NCBI RefSeq assembly: GCF_002554705.1
Contig: NZ_PDEP01000001.1
Span: 372,001-436,000 of the forward strand
Direction: 5' to 3'
Length of the DNA: 64,000 nt
Origin: Longimonas halophila
GTDB taxonomy: Bacteria > Bacteroidota > Rhodothermia > Rhodothermales > Salinibacteraceae
In this document: piece by piece, positions 16,998 through 26,028 of the stretch
Position numbering within the stretch: position 1 is the stretch's first letter
Layout of the letters: every line of letters begins with the position of its first letter
Made by a program: the position numbers and the translations under genes
Notes under the pieces: generated by a model
The model's input: the letters and a program-made list of their open reading frames with translations, nothing else
Told to the model about the DNA's origin: nothing
The model's database searches: none

Positions 16998-18668
16998 TTA
17001 GGGCTGATAGGCGGCGTGTTGCTCCCGAAGGCGCTGCGGAAACAAGTCGGCTCCGTAGCGAGCCCGTAGCCGCTCTACGTAGGCCTGCTCGCGATCGTTG
17101 GATGGCGACGATGCAGGCGACGCTGTAGCCTGAGGATCATCGTTTAAGGAGGGAGACGAGGCGCCGTCGGTCCATACCGAATCTTGCATCAGTTCAAAGA
17201 CGAGCAGGCCGTCCGTGAAGGCAGTGAGTTCGTCGTCCAGCGACGCATGAGTCTGGGCCCAGGTCACTGCCGCATGGTCTAAACGGCGCTGGTCGACCCA
17301 TTCGTACAGGGCGTCGTTCAGGGCCGACCCCCGCAGATCGCTGTGGGCCTGCAGGTAGGTTTCAAAGTCGGGCGTGCGCAGCGTATCGGGACCTACAACA
17401 GCCAGGGCGGTGTCGGGCGCATTGCGCGGCGTGCCGGCTACGGGGCGGGACCAGTCGCTGATGCCGAGTGCCTGCTCCACGGCGCTGGAGTCGACCGTGA
17501 CGGCGATGGTGTCGCGGAGCGAAGCATACAGCGCGTTGCGGCGCGCTTCGGTGCGGGGCAGGTCGTCGAGGCGCTCGCGAAAGGTGGCTTCGGCCTCGCT
17601 GTCGGACGGGAGCGGCTCGGCCTCGCGGCGCTGAATCAGGTAGAAGCCGTGGTCCAGAGCCACAACATCAGAGATAGCGCCGTCGCTGTCGAGCGGGCGC
17701 ACGGCGTTGCGAAAGGCAGGCGGCACGTACTGGTCGATGGAGAGCCAGCCGAGCTCGCCGCCGTTTTCGGCAGTGCGGGCGTCGTCGGAGTGGGCAATGG
17801 CAGCTTCGGCAAAGGCGGTGCTGTCGGGCGAGAGGGCTGCGGCCAGCGAGTCGATCTCGGCGCGTGCGGCCTCGCGGGCTTCCGGGCTGGCGTCATCGGG
17901 ACGTATGTGCAGATGTGCGATGCGCGTGCGCGGAAGCCGCGGCTTGCGGTCGAGTACGTCGATTAGGTGGTAGCCGAACGGCGTGCGCACCACCGTAGGC
18001 GGGGCATCAATCGGGTGCTGGTACATGACGTCTTCGTACGGGCCCACGAGCTGCCCGGCACTCAGGTAGCCCAGATCGCCCTCGAATCCGCGCTGGCCTT
18101 GTCGGGATGCGGAGGGATCATCGGATTCGGCGCGCGCCAACTCGGCAAAGTCGGCGCCGTTTATCACGGAGTCGCGAAGCGCCTGAATCTGTGCATGCGC
18201 CTGCATGGTGTCTTCGGGCGCGGCCTCTTCATCCACCCGAATTAGGATGTGGCGGCTGTGCACCTCTTGCGTGCGACGGGCAAGCAACGTGTCCAGAACA
18301 GGCCCCGTAACGTGCGCATCCATAAACAAGGGACGCGCTCGCTCGCGGGTGTACGTTGCAATCTCGCGGCGGATGCTGGGCTGCTCCTCGTATCCGGCCT
18401 GGGTGGCCTCGTGGACTTTCAGCCGGTAGTTGAGGTACTGGTTCAAGAACGTGAGCAGGGCCTGGGTGGTGTCTGCGGGGGCATCTTCGACCTGCTGGCG
18501 TTCCCACGCAGCGCGTAGCTCGTCGTAGTGAATGGCCTGCCCATTGAACGCGGCGACCGGCGGCGGAGCGGACTGCGTGGAGGACGAGAGGAGCTGGCAT
18601 GCGCTAAGCAGAAACATACTGGCCAGAAGCAGTCCACCAGCCACGACCGAAGACGAAACGGGACGCAT
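16998..18668 (-). CDS. Lipoprotein with two parvulin (PpiC) domains
   Basis: This 556-residue lipoprotein has signal peptide ending LLSAC (Cys24). A SurA-type N-terminal arm (VAAFNGQAIHYDELRAAWERQ...YLNYRLKVHEATQAGYEEQP) precedes two parvulin domains. The first has SRHILIRVDEEA, NGADFAELARAESDDPSASRQ and GDLGYLSAGQ; the second has ARIAHLHIRPDD and AHSDDARTAENGGELGW. The C-terminal 180 residues have no motif I recognise. It likely folds envelope proteins on the periplasmic side of a membrane. It heads the leftward cluster and is divergent from gltX, with about 210 bases between the start codons. Confidence 0.85.
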   Translation of the reverse strand: MRPVSSSVVAGGLLLASMFLLSACQLLSSSTQSAPPPVAAFNGQAIHYDELRAAWERQQVEDAPADTTQALLTFLNQYLNYRLKVHEATQAGYEEQPSIRREIATYTRERARPLFMDAHVTGPVLDTLLARRTQEVHSRHILIRVDEEAAPEDTMQAHAQIQALRDSVINGADFAELARAESDDPSASRQGQRGFEGDLGYLSAGQLVGPYEDVMYQHPIDAPPTVVRTPFGYHLIDVLDRKPRLPRTRIAHLHIRPDDASPEAREAARAEIDSLAAALSPDSTAFAEAAIAHSDDARTAENGGELGWLSIDQYVPPAFRNAVRPLDSDGAISDVVALDHGFYLIQRREAEPLPSDSEAEATFRERLDDLPRTEARRNALYASLRDTIAVTVDSSAVEQALGISDWSRPVAGTPRNAPDTALAVVGPDTLRTPDFETYLQAHSDLRGSALNDALYEWVDQRRLDHAAVTWAQTHASLDDELTAFTDGLLVFELMQDSVWTDGASSPSLNDDPQATASPASSPSNDREQAYVERLRARYGADLFPQRLREQHAAYQP

Positions 18669-18877
18669 AAAATAAGTAGTCAGCAAGTGGGTAAAGGGGG
18701 AAGCAGAGCAGCCGCGTTGCACCGAGCGGGCTTGTGTGAGGCTCTGTTGCATTGCGGCCCATGCGCGGAACTGCCTCCTTGAGGCGGTCTACCATCAACG
18801 AAGCATTCGCACGAAGCGGTTGCTTCATCGACTGTTCCACATGCTCTGTTCCTACACCACGGCTCCCGTCCAAATTT

Positions 18878-20374
18878 ATGGCTGATTCCGATTCCTCCGC
18901 CCCGGTTCGCGTACGTTTTGCCCCGAGTCCCACCGGACGTCTGCACATTGGCGGGCTGCGCACCGCGCTCTACAACTACTTGTTTGCGCACAAGCACGAC
19001 GGCGACTTCATTCTGCGCATCGAAGACACCGATCAGTCGCGCTATGTGGAGGAGGCGGAGGCCGACCTGATGCAGGCGCTCTCGTGGTCGGGGCTGAACT
19101 ACAATGAAGGGCCGGGCACCGGCGGTCCGCATCAGCCGTACTACCAGTCGGAGCGTTCGGGGCTCTACCAGCGCTATGCCCAGCAGCTTATCGACAGTGG
19201 GCACGCGTACTACGCCTTTGATACCGAAGACGAGGTGGAGGCGATGCGTGAGCGCCACGCCTCCGACGACAACCCCTCGCCAGCGTACAACGCCCACACG
19301 CGCATGGAGATGCGCAACAGCCTCTCGCTCGACGACGATGAGGTGCAGCAGCTTCTGGACGATGGCGCACCCCACGTCGTACGCCTGATGATGCCGCGCA
19401 ACGAAACCGTGCGCTTTGAGGATGAGGTGCGCGGCACTGTGACCTTTGAGACGCAGGGCCTGGACGACCAGGTGCTCCTCAAGTCCGACGGCCTGCCTAC
19501 GTATCACCTGGCCAACGTGGTCGACGACCATCACATGCGCATCTCACACGTCATTCGGGGCGAAGAGTGGCTGCCGTCAACGCCGAAGCATGTGTTGTTG
19601 TACGACGCCTTTGGGTGGACGCCGCCTGCGTTTGCGCATCTGCCGCTCATCATGAGCCCGGAAAGCGGCAAGCTCTCCAAGCGCGACAGCAATGAGCTGG
19701 GTATTCCTGTGTTTGTGACGGACTACCGCGAGGCGGGCTATCAGCCCGAGGCGCTCATCAACTTCCTCGCGCTTCTGGGATGGCATCCGAGCGATGAGCA
19801 GGAGATCTTTAGCCTGGAGGAGCTCGTGGAGGCGTTCTCGCTCGACCGGGTGGGCGTGAGCGGCGTGCAGTTCGATCTTGACAAGCTGAACTGGTACAAC
19901 GAGCAGTATGTGCGCGCTATGAACGCCGAGGACTTTGCGGAGGCACTGCGCACACAGCTTACCGAGGAGCATCTGCCCATCACACACGAGCGCCTGATGG
20001 CCATTGCCGAGCTTACGCAGGATCGCGTTTCGAAAGTTGGCGATGTGCTGACCGAGCACCGCTACTTCTTTGAAGATCCCACCGCATACGACGAAGACGA
20101 CGTCGAAAGCGGATGGACCGATCAGTCGGCTGAGCTGCTCCAGGCCCTTGCTGAGGTGTACGATGAAGCCTCCACCTTCGATCGCGATGTTGTGGATCAG
20201 GGCATGCGCGACGTGGCCGAGACGCACGACGTGGGCCTGGGGGCTGTAATTCACCCGGTGCGCCTGGCGATTTCGGGGCGAACCTCTGGACCGGGCATCT
20301 TCGACCTGGTTGCGTTCATGGGACGCGAGACGACGCTACGCCGCATCGACGCGGTGATCGACGCGCTTGAGTAG
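18878..20374 (+). CDS. gltX: Glutamyl-tRNA synthetase
   Basis: This 498-residue class I aminoacyl-tRNA synthetase begins [28 protein letters not shown], with the HIGH-type motif at residue 23. It has the KMSKS-type motif KLSKR at 265-269 and ENEAY-like segments between them. It charges tRNA-Glu with glutamate, possibly also tRNA-Gln if a GatCAB pathway exists. The length is normal. ATG 18878 was chosen because the 42 residues before it lack family similarity. It is followed 63 bases later by purM on the same strand. Confidence 0.97.
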   Translation: MADSDSSAPVRVRFAPSPTGRLHIGGLRTALYNYLFAHKHDGDFILRIEDTDQSRYVEEAEADLMQALSWSGLNYNEGPGTGGPHQPYYQSERSGLYQRYAQQLIDSGHAYYAFDTEDEVEAMRERHASDDNPSPAYNAHTRMEMRNSLSLDDDEVQQLLDDGAPHVVRLMMPRNETVRFEDEVRGTVTFETQGLDDQVLLKSDGLPTYHLANVVDDHHMRISHVIRGEEWLPSTPKHVLLYDAFGWTPPAFAHLPLIMSPESGKLSKRDSNELGIPVFVTDYREAGYQPEALINFLALLGWHPSDEQEIFSLEELVEAFSLDRVGVSGVQFDLDKLNWYNEQYVRAMNAEDFAEALRTQLTEEHLPITHERLMAIAELTQDRVSKVGDVLTEHRYFFEDPTAYDEDDVESGWTDQSAELLQALAEVYDEASTFDRDVVDQGMRDVAETHDVGLGAVIHPVRLAISGRTSGPGIFDLVAFMGRETTLRRIDAVIDALE

Positions 20375-20437
20375 CCCTGGCGCTGCATCCCGCTGCTGCC
20401 ACACGTATTTGCTTCGCATCCACCTACTTACGGATTC

Positions 20438-21439
20438 ATGGCCACGTACAAAGAATCGGGCGTAGACATCGACGCCGCTGATGAGAGCGTTGACCGCATT
20501 AAGGGCGCCGTGCGCAAAACCTTTACACCGGGTGTGCTGGCGGATATCGGCGCATTCGGAGCGTTCTTTGAGCCCGATCTGTCGGGATACGAACAGCCGG
20601 TGCTCGTGTCCTCCATCGATGGCGTGGGCACCAAAGTGCTCGTGGCCAAGCGGGCCGGGCGCTTCGACACGGTGGGGCAGGACCTCGTGAACCACTGCGT
20701 AAACGATATCGCATCGTGCGGGGCCGAGCCGCTCTTTTTTCTGGACTACTACGCCACCGGCACGCTGAACCCCGACCACGCCGAAGCGCTTATTGGGGGA
20801 TTCGCAGCGGCCTGCCAGTCTAACGGATGCGCGCTCATCGGTGGCGAAATCGCGGAGATGCCCGATGTCTATGCTGCCGACGACTTCGACCTGGCGGGCA
20901 CCATCGTGGGCATGGTCGACAAAGCCGACATCATCGACGGCTCGGCGGTGCAGGCGGGCGATGTGCTGCTGGGCCTGCCCTCCACCGGACTGCACACGAA
21001 CGGCTTCTCGCTGGCGCGCCACGTGCTCTTCGACGCGTTTGCCATCGACGAGCCGATCGACGCGCTGGGCGGCACGTCGCTTGCCGAGGCGCTGCTGACG
21101 GTGCACCGGTCGTATCTGCCCGCCATCCGCGCAGCCCGCAAGGCCGTTCCGGTGCACGGCATTGCGCACATCACCGGCGGCGGACTCCCCGGCAACCTCG
21201 CCCGCATCATGCCCGACGGACTCCACGCGCAGGTCGACTACACCACGTGGACACGCCCCGCGATCTTCGACCTGATTCAAGACGTAGGCGACGTCCCCGA
21301 ATCCGACATGCGCCGCACGTTCAACCTGGGCATCGGACTGGTCGTGGCGGTGCCCCCGAGCGCCGTGGCCGACGCCACACAGGCGCTGACGACCGGCGAT
21401 GTAGCGCCCGTGCGCATTGGGACGGTGCAGGCCAACTAA
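20438..21439 (+). CDS. purM: Phosphoribosylformylglycinamidine cyclo-ligase
   Basis: This 333-residue AIR synthetase catalyses the ATP-dependent ring closure of FGAM to AIR in purine synthesis. The family landmarks are present: ESGVDIDAADESVDRIK near the start, SSIDGVGTKVLVA, DLVNHCVNDIASCGAEPLFFLDYYATG, IGGEIAEMPDVY, GLPSTGLHTNGFSLAR and HITGGGLPGNLARIMP. The length is normal. No other pur genes are nearby. Confidence 0.97.
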   Translation: MATYKESGVDIDAADESVDRIKGAVRKTFTPGVLADIGAFGAFFEPDLSGYEQPVLVSSIDGVGTKVLVAKRAGRFDTVGQDLVNHCVNDIASCGAEPLFFLDYYATGTLNPDHAEALIGGFAAACQSNGCALIGGEIAEMPDVYAADDFDLAGTIVGMVDKADIIDGSAVQAGDVLLGLPSTGLHTNGFSLARHVLFDAFAIDEPIDALGGTSLAEALLTVHRSYLPAIRAARKAVPVHGIAHITGGGLPGNLARIMPDGLHAQVDYTTWTRPAIFDLIQDVGDVPESDMRRTFNLGIGLVVAVPPSAVADATQALTTGDVAPVRIGTVQAN

Positions 21440-21471
21440 ACTCATTGGGACGACTGGGGAAACAGGGGCTT

Positions 21472-21516
21472 AACGTAACGAAAAGGAACAAAAAGCACTT
21501 CCAGCAGCGTTACGTT
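21472..21516. repeat. Inverted repeat between purM and plsY
   Basis: AACGTAACG (21472-21480) pairs perfectly with CGTTACGTT (21508-21516) across a 27-base A-rich loop. It lies 33 bases after the purM stop and 50 bases before the plsY start. It could be a terminator-like hairpin without a proper T-tract, or an operator for plsY. Confidence 0.5.
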
Positions 21517-21565
21517 TGTCCTACGCATACCCCACTCACTGTCTGCGCGCCGCCGCGCATCCGAT

Positions 21566-22243
21566 ATGCTGTCCATTGCCGTCATTCTCGTTCTCAGCTA
21601 TCTGATCGGATCGGTGCCCTCCAGCGTGTGGCTGGGCAAGCTGGTGCACGGGGTCGATGTGCGTGACTATGGAAGCGGCAACGCGGGCGCTACAAATGCC
21701 TTTCGCGTGCTGGGGTGGAAGGTGGGCTCCAGCGCCTTGCTGCTGGACATGGGCAAAGGCGCGCTGGCCGCGGGCGTGTTTTCGCAACTTCGACTGGGAG
21801 CGGTTCCCTCGTTTGGAGCATGGGAGCTGGATACCGTAATCATGCTGCTGGCCGGGCTCGCTGCCATTGTAGGACACATCTTCCCCCTCTATCTGGGGTT
21901 CGATGGAGGCAAAGGCGTAGCCACCACCGCCGGGGTGCTGCTGGCGGTTACGCCGCTCACCATGCTAATCGTGATGGCGATTTTCGTGGCGGTGCTTTTG
22001 CCCTCTGGATACGTGTCGCTGGCGTCTATGACCAGCGCGGTGGCCTTTCCCATTGCCGTGGCGGTGCAAATCTTTGTGTTCGGCACCGGCCTTGACCTGA
22101 GTGTGCTGGTGGTGGGCGTGCTGCTTGCGCTGGGCATTGTCATTGCGCATCGCTCCAACATTCGCCGGCTGATGAATGGCGAAGAAAACCAGTTCTCGTC
22201 GTTTCGTCCGGCACAGGGGATGATCGGGCGGGGCGAGCTGTAA
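21566..22243 (+). CDS. plsY: Acyl-phosphate:glycerol-3-phosphate acyltransferase
   Basis: This 225-residue inner-membrane enzyme has the three PlsY motifs: IGSVPSSVWLGK at the first helix, DYGSGNAGATNAFRVLG, and GLAAIVGHIFPLYLGFDGGKGVATTAG. It makes lysophosphatidic acid from acyl-phosphate and glycerol-3-phosphate, the first step of phospholipid synthesis. gpsA, which makes the glycerol-3-phosphate, follows 59 bases later on the same strand, forming a natural functional pair. Confidence 0.96.
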   Translation: MLSIAVILVLSYLIGSVPSSVWLGKLVHGVDVRDYGSGNAGATNAFRVLGWKVGSSALLLDMGKGALAAGVFSQLRLGAVPSFGAWELDTVIMLLAGLAAIVGHIFPLYLGFDGGKGVATTAGVLLAVTPLTMLIVMAIFVAVLLPSGYVSLASMTSAVAFPIAVAVQIFVFGTGLDLSVLVVGVLLALGIVIAHRSNIRRLMNGEENQFSSFRPAQGMIGRGEL

Positions 22244-22302
22244 CAGCATCGGGATGCAGCCCACAGCACCTGCCGTTCTCCTCCACTCGAACCGCCTGAC
22301 AC

Positions 22303-23322
22303 ATGAACGATGCCGACCTGACAATCTGGGGAAGTGGCAGCTGGGGCACGGCGCTGGCTGCGCATCTCGCTGAAAATGGGCGCACCGTCTGCCTGTGGGG
22401 CCGCGCCGAGGCGCAGATCGAACGTATGCGCACCACCGGCCGCAACGAAGCCTATCTGCCGGGCACCGTCCTGCCCGATGGCGTCCACCTTACCGCCAAT
22501 GTCGAGGAGGCCGCCACTGCATCGTCTATGTGGGCGCTCGCGGTGCCTTCGCATGCGGTGGAAGACATGGCCCAGACGCTGCGTCCGTATCTTGCGCACG
22601 TTGCATGCGCGGTCTCGCTCGCCAAAGGCATCGACGCCGACACGGGCCGCACCATGACACAGGTGATGGAGCAGGTGTGGCAGCCGAACGATCCGCCGTG
22701 CGTGGCGCTGTCGGGACCGAGTCATGCCGAGGAGGTGGCGCTGAGTGCGCCTACGACCGTCGTAGCTGCGCATCCGGATAAACAGTGGGCCGAGGCCGTG
22801 CGCGACGTGTTTATGACGGATCGCTTTCGGGTGTACACCAACACCGATCGCCTGGGTGTGGAGCTGGCTGGGGCGGCGAAGAATGTGCTGGCGCTGGCTG
22901 CCGGCATCTGCGATGGTGTGGGCTACGGCGATAACGCCAAAGCGGCGCTCATTACGCGCGGACTGGCCGAACTGCGCCGCCTGGGGCATGCACTGGGCGC
23001 GGTGCCAGAGACGTTTGCGGGGCTCGCGGGCATCGGCGATCTGGTTGTGACCTGCGTGAGCGGACACAGCCGCAACCGCCATCTGGGCGAGCAACTGGGG
23101 CGCGGCCACACGCTCGACGAAGCGCTCGACGCTATGCACATGGTGGCCGAAGGCGTGTACACGACCAAGGCGATCCACCGCCTGGCCCAGGAGCACAACG
23201 TAGACATGCCGATTACCGCCGCTGTGAACGCGATCTTGCACGAAGATGCTGATCCGCATCGCCTCATGGAGCGACTCATGGCGCGTGCGCCCAAGCCCGA
23301 AGTGCGTCCGGCTTCGTCGTGA
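22303..23322 (+). CDS. gpsA: Glycerol-3-phosphate dehydrogenase [NAD(P)+]
   Basis: This 339-residue enzyme reduces dihydroxyacetone phosphate to sn-glycerol-3-phosphate for lipid synthesis. Seen in order: Rossmann motif IWGSGSWGTALAAHLAENG, VSLAKGID, SGPSHAEEVA, ELAGAAKNVLALAAGICDGVGYGDNAKAALITRGLAE with the catalytic Lys, and GLAGIGDLVVTC. It is coupled to plsY upstream. Confidence 0.97.
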   Translation: MNDADLTIWGSGSWGTALAAHLAENGRTVCLWGRAEAQIERMRTTGRNEAYLPGTVLPDGVHLTANVEEAATASSMWALAVPSHAVEDMAQTLRPYLAHVACAVSLAKGIDADTGRTMTQVMEQVWQPNDPPCVALSGPSHAEEVALSAPTTVVAAHPDKQWAEAVRDVFMTDRFRVYTNTDRLGVELAGAAKNVLALAAGICDGVGYGDNAKAALITRGLAELRRLGHALGAVPETFAGLAGIGDLVVTCVSGHSRNRHLGEQLGRGHTLDEALDAMHMVAEGVYTTKAIHRLAQEHNVDMPITAAVNAILHEDADPHRLMERLMARAPKPEVRPASS

Positions 23323-23455
23323 CACTGCGAGTGGGGGCTGCGTGCTGTACGGCAACCGCCCTGGTGCGCAGAAGTAGCTACTATTTTGCGTCGTCGTACA
23401 ACACGATCCAGCAGCGGGCGTTTGCGTACGTCCTGTTGGGACAAATCTACCGCGT

Positions 23456-24097
23456 ATGACGCTCCAAGAACTGAAGCAATTGGTTTCGCTGGGCGAAGGG
23501 CGCACGTTGGAGTTTAAGCACCGCGTGCCACGGGCCGAGCGCATCGCTAAAGAAGTTATTGCGCTGGCTAATACCGACGGCGGACGCATCCTGCTTGGTG
23601 TAGATGACGACGGCACCCTCGTAGGTGTGGATGACGCTGCAGAAGAAGCATTTATGCTGCGCCGCGCCATCAGCCAGCTGTGTGATCCGCCCGTGTCGTA
23701 TCACACCGACCGCGTCGTCATTGCGCCGCGCCGCGATGTGCTGGTGGTGCACGTGCCCGAAAGTCCGGGCAAGCCCCACGTGCTGCGCGACGCTGTTGAG
23801 AGCGAGGGCCTGGCGTACATCCGCGTAGACGACATGAGCGTAGAAGCAAGCCCCGAGTCGGTCCGGCTGATGGAAGAGCGCCCCGCGACCAACGGCATGT
23901 CGGTGTCATTTGGGGAGTCGGAGTCGCTGCTGCTCAGCTACCTGAACGACTATGGGCGCGTCACCGTCGCCGAATTTGCTCGTATGGCGGATCTGCCCGA
24001 AGACGAAGCCTCAGCCATTCTCGTACAGCTTACGCGTGCAGATCTGCTCATGCTGCATGCCAACCGCGATGAGGATTTTTTTACTCTCTCGTATTAA
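23456..24097 (+). CDS. AlbA_2 (Schlafen-type) putative ATP/nucleic-acid binding protein
   Basis: In this 213-residue protein the first 120 residues form an AlbA_2/Schlafen domain: EGRTLEFKHRVPRAERIAKEVIALANTDGGRILLGVDDDGTLVGV. The rest contains a winged-helix-like stretch (LLSYLNDYGRVTVAEFARMADLPEDEASAILVQL), suggesting a DNA-binding regulator. Function is unknown, and many such proteins are annotated as transcriptional regulators. It is separated from gpsA by 133 bases. Confidence 0.75.
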   Translation: MTLQELKQLVSLGEGRTLEFKHRVPRAERIAKEVIALANTDGGRILLGVDDDGTLVGVDDAAEEAFMLRRAISQLCDPPVSYHTDRVVIAPRRDVLVVHVPESPGKPHVLRDAVESEGLAYIRVDDMSVEASPESVRLMEERPATNGMSVSFGESESLLLSYLNDYGRVTVAEFARMADLPEDEASAILVQLTRADLLMLHANRDEDFFTLSY

Positions 24098-24170
24098 CGT
24101 TTTCTGCACAATCCATTTGGTGGTGACACTTCGTACTGTTAAGTGATCCCCCTAAATAGAGATGCTGCAG

Positions 24171-24220
24171 TTGACATCTCGCCACCGGCGTTGTACAATC
24201 TGATACAAACATAGATTGTA
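24171..24220 (+). promoter_or_regulatory. Promoter with overlapping inverted-repeat operator
   Basis: TTGACA (24171-24176), a 17-base spacer and TACAAT (24194-24199) make an almost perfect sigma-70-type promoter. The -10 box overlaps an inverted repeat TACAATC-N13-GATTGTA (24194-24200 and 24214-24220), a good place for a repressor. It lies 45-95 bases before the first CMD-family gene. The regulator is not known. Confidence 0.6.
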
Positions 24221-24264
24221 GAAAAAAACAATAGTTATCTACCTCATGATTCCCTCCACATCTA

Positions 24265-24840
24265 ATGGAAAAGCCATCGATTGCAGAGATACGCGAAGAA
24301 GCCCAGGAAAAATTTGGCCTTATGCCGGGCTTTTTCGAGGAAACAGGTTCGTACACCACTGCGCCCGCTGCGGTATACCTAATTGCTGATGAAGCGCTAC
24401 TCAAGGGCGTACTAACGCGCCGCGAGCAGCAGGCCGTGTTGATTGAGCTTGCGCGCTATCACAACAGCCGCTACGATGCTGTTGTGCATGCACGCATGGC
24501 CCTGGATGCAGGGGTACCCGCACAGACCGTGGGCCACCTGCTGGATGGAGAAGCAGTAGATGACGACCGCCTGCAGGCTCTCGTTGAGGCAACGCGTTTA
24601 TCGTGCGAACGGCGCGCATGGTTCAGTCCCAACGAACTGAAGGAGCTCCGCCAGCGCGGCGTGCAGCGCGGCGACCTGTACGAAATCTTTGCCTTTACGG
24701 GCATGAAGAAGATGACAGCGTTTACGCATCACATCAGTGATTTCTCGGTCGAGGCCCCCCTCCGACCGCTCGACAAGCGCATGGGCGACCGCTTTCAACA
24801 GCCGGCCGATCCCAAGCGCCAGCGGCTCTTTATGGGCTAA
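24265..24840 (+). CDS. Carboxymuconolactone decarboxylase (AhpD)-family protein lacking the Cys pair
   Basis: This 191-residue protein has the same layout as its neighbour at 24904, but its active site has lost both Cys. Where AhpD-type enzymes have CxxC, it reads RYHNSRYDAVVH, with Ser and Asp in the Cys positions; the following His is kept. The rest, including REQQAVLIELARYH and LQALVEATRL, follows the family. It may be a structural partner of the second copy (inference). It stands behind a strong promoter with an operator. Confidence 0.75.
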   Translation: MEKPSIAEIREEAQEKFGLMPGFFEETGSYTTAPAAVYLIADEALLKGVLTRREQQAVLIELARYHNSRYDAVVHARMALDAGVPAQTVGHLLDGEAVDDDRLQALVEATRLSCERRAWFSPNELKELRQRGVQRGDLYEIFAFTGMKKMTAFTHHISDFSVEAPLRPLDKRMGDRFQQPADPKRQRLFMG

Positions 24841-24903
24841 GCGCTCTGCTATCTACCTGTGCCTGCGATCTGTCGTGTACTGCTCCTCTACCTCAACGTT
24901 GAT

Positions 24904-25485
24904 ATGCCCGCCCCAAGCGAAACAGAATACAACCGCTCCGTTGCAATGGCCGAGGCCTACTACGGACTCGTGCCCGAGATCATCAAGGTGGTGAATAAGG
25001 AGAACCCTGCTGTCGCGCAGATCTACATTGCAGCCATGGAACTCATGGAGGACGGCGAACTGGCCGATGATGAGCGCGAGGCGGTCATTCTGGCCATCTC
25101 GCGGTACAACGACTGTCACTACTGCGCGCGTACTCATGCGGCACTGGGATACGCCGCCGGGCTTTCCAAAGAAGATATCGAAGCCATCAACCGGGGGCAC
25201 TTACCCGAGAGTGAGCGCCTGAAGGCCGTCGTGCAGGCCACGCGCCTCATCCTTGATAAGAGCGGCTGGCTGGATGAAGAGGACCTCAGCCAGTTGAACG
25301 ACCGCGGCATCACCCGCATGCATCTCTACGAAATCAATGCGCTCATTAGCCTCAAGACGCTGAGCAACTACATCAACCATGTTGCGCAGACGAAAATTGA
25401 TGAGGGGCTTGACCAACTCTTTCCCATTATGGCTGAGATCAACCAGGAAGGCTGGGCCGAAGCGCCCGACAAGACGAACGTGTAG
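24904..25485 (+). CDS. AhpD/carboxymuconolactone decarboxylase-family protein (CxxC)
   Basis: This 193-residue protein keeps the peroxidase-type site: SRYNDCHYCARTHAAL, a CxxC followed by His. It is preceded by DDEREAVILAI and followed by KAVVQATRLILDKSGWLDEEDL. AhpD-like proteins reduce peroxides or peroxiredoxin adaptors. It begins 63 bases after the related Cys-less gene, so the two form a tandem duplicate and probably one operon. ATG 24904 is chosen over 24859 because the extra 15 residues are not conserved in the sister. Confidence 0.8.
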   Translation: MPAPSETEYNRSVAMAEAYYGLVPEIIKVVNKENPAVAQIYIAAMELMEDGELADDEREAVILAISRYNDCHYCARTHAALGYAAGLSKEDIEAINRGHLPESERLKAVVQATRLILDKSGWLDEEDLSQLNDRGITRMHLYEINALISLKTLSNYINHVAQTKIDEGLDQLFPIMAEINQEGWAEAPDKTNV

Positions 25486-25555
25486 AGGTGTGGAGGGATG
25501 AAAGGATAGAGGGATGGACGATCTCACTTCCATCCTTTCCACCCCTCATGGCCCA

Positions 25556-25876
25556 TTACGGCAGTTCCAGCTCGGGCTCCTCGGGAAACGGGCGGTACAA
25601 GATCATGATGCTGCCAATGACCTGCACCACGTGCACCGGTGACTCGTCGGCGTCGAGGCGGGCCAGCAGGTCGTCGCTTAGCGCGTGCACTTCGTTGGGC
25701 GAGGCGCCGAGCGTTTTTACCTTGAGCAGCTCGCGCGTGTTGAAGGCTTCCTCGACCGCAGCCACGACAGCGTCGGTGAGTCCGCTGTCGCCAATGCGAA
25801 CGACGGGGTCGAGGTCGTGCGAGGCACCGCGCAAAAAGGCACGCTGCTTGGACGTGAGCGAAGGGGTGTCGGCCAT
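25556..25876 (-). CDS. yhbY: YhbY/CRM-domain RNA-binding protein
   Basis: This 106-residue protein is a single CRM domain: LTSKQRAFLRGASHDLDPVVRIGDSGLTDAVVAAVEEAFNTRELLKVK, with the GxxG-type loop replaced by GASPNE, and ending GSIMILYRP. YhbY binds pre-50S ribosomal particles. It is convergent with the CMD genes, and a G/A-rich imperfect hairpin lies between them (about 25495-25545). ATG 25876 gives the normal family length; the frame extension to 25960 is unsupported. Confidence 0.88.
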   Translation of the reverse strand: MADTPSLTSKQRAFLRGASHDLDPVVRIGDSGLTDAVVAAVEEAFNTRELLKVKTLGASPNEVHALSDDLLARLDADESPVHVVQVIGSIMILYRPFPEEPELELP

Positions 25877-25960
25877 AAGACTCGGATGTTGAGATAAAAG
25901 ATGATCGTGGAAGATGAAGCGATGCGTGGGTGCGAAGATCCACGCTGTGCATCCCTCCAC

Positions 25961-26001
25961 AAAAAACTACAGCGCTGCCCCGCACATGGCACGGCAGCGC
26001 T
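25961..26001 (-). terminator. Rho-independent terminator of the porin gene
   Basis: AGCGCTGCC (25971-25979) pairs with GGCAGCGCT (25993-26001) over a 13-base loop. On the minus strand the hairpin is followed, after GTAG, by a run of six T (the A-run at 25961-25966). It sits 28 bases after the porin stop. Confidence 0.85.
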
Positions 26002-26028
26002 GCATCTGTGTGTGGGGCCTACTGGACG

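Noticed and set aside
20336-21445. A 369-codon open frame antisense to purM
   Set aside because: It mirrors purM exactly and has no family features.
21889-23670. A 593-codon open frame on the minus strand over plsY, gpsA and the AlbA gene
   Set aside because: It is antisense to three well-recognised genes and has no motif of its own; long antisense frames are expected at this GC content.
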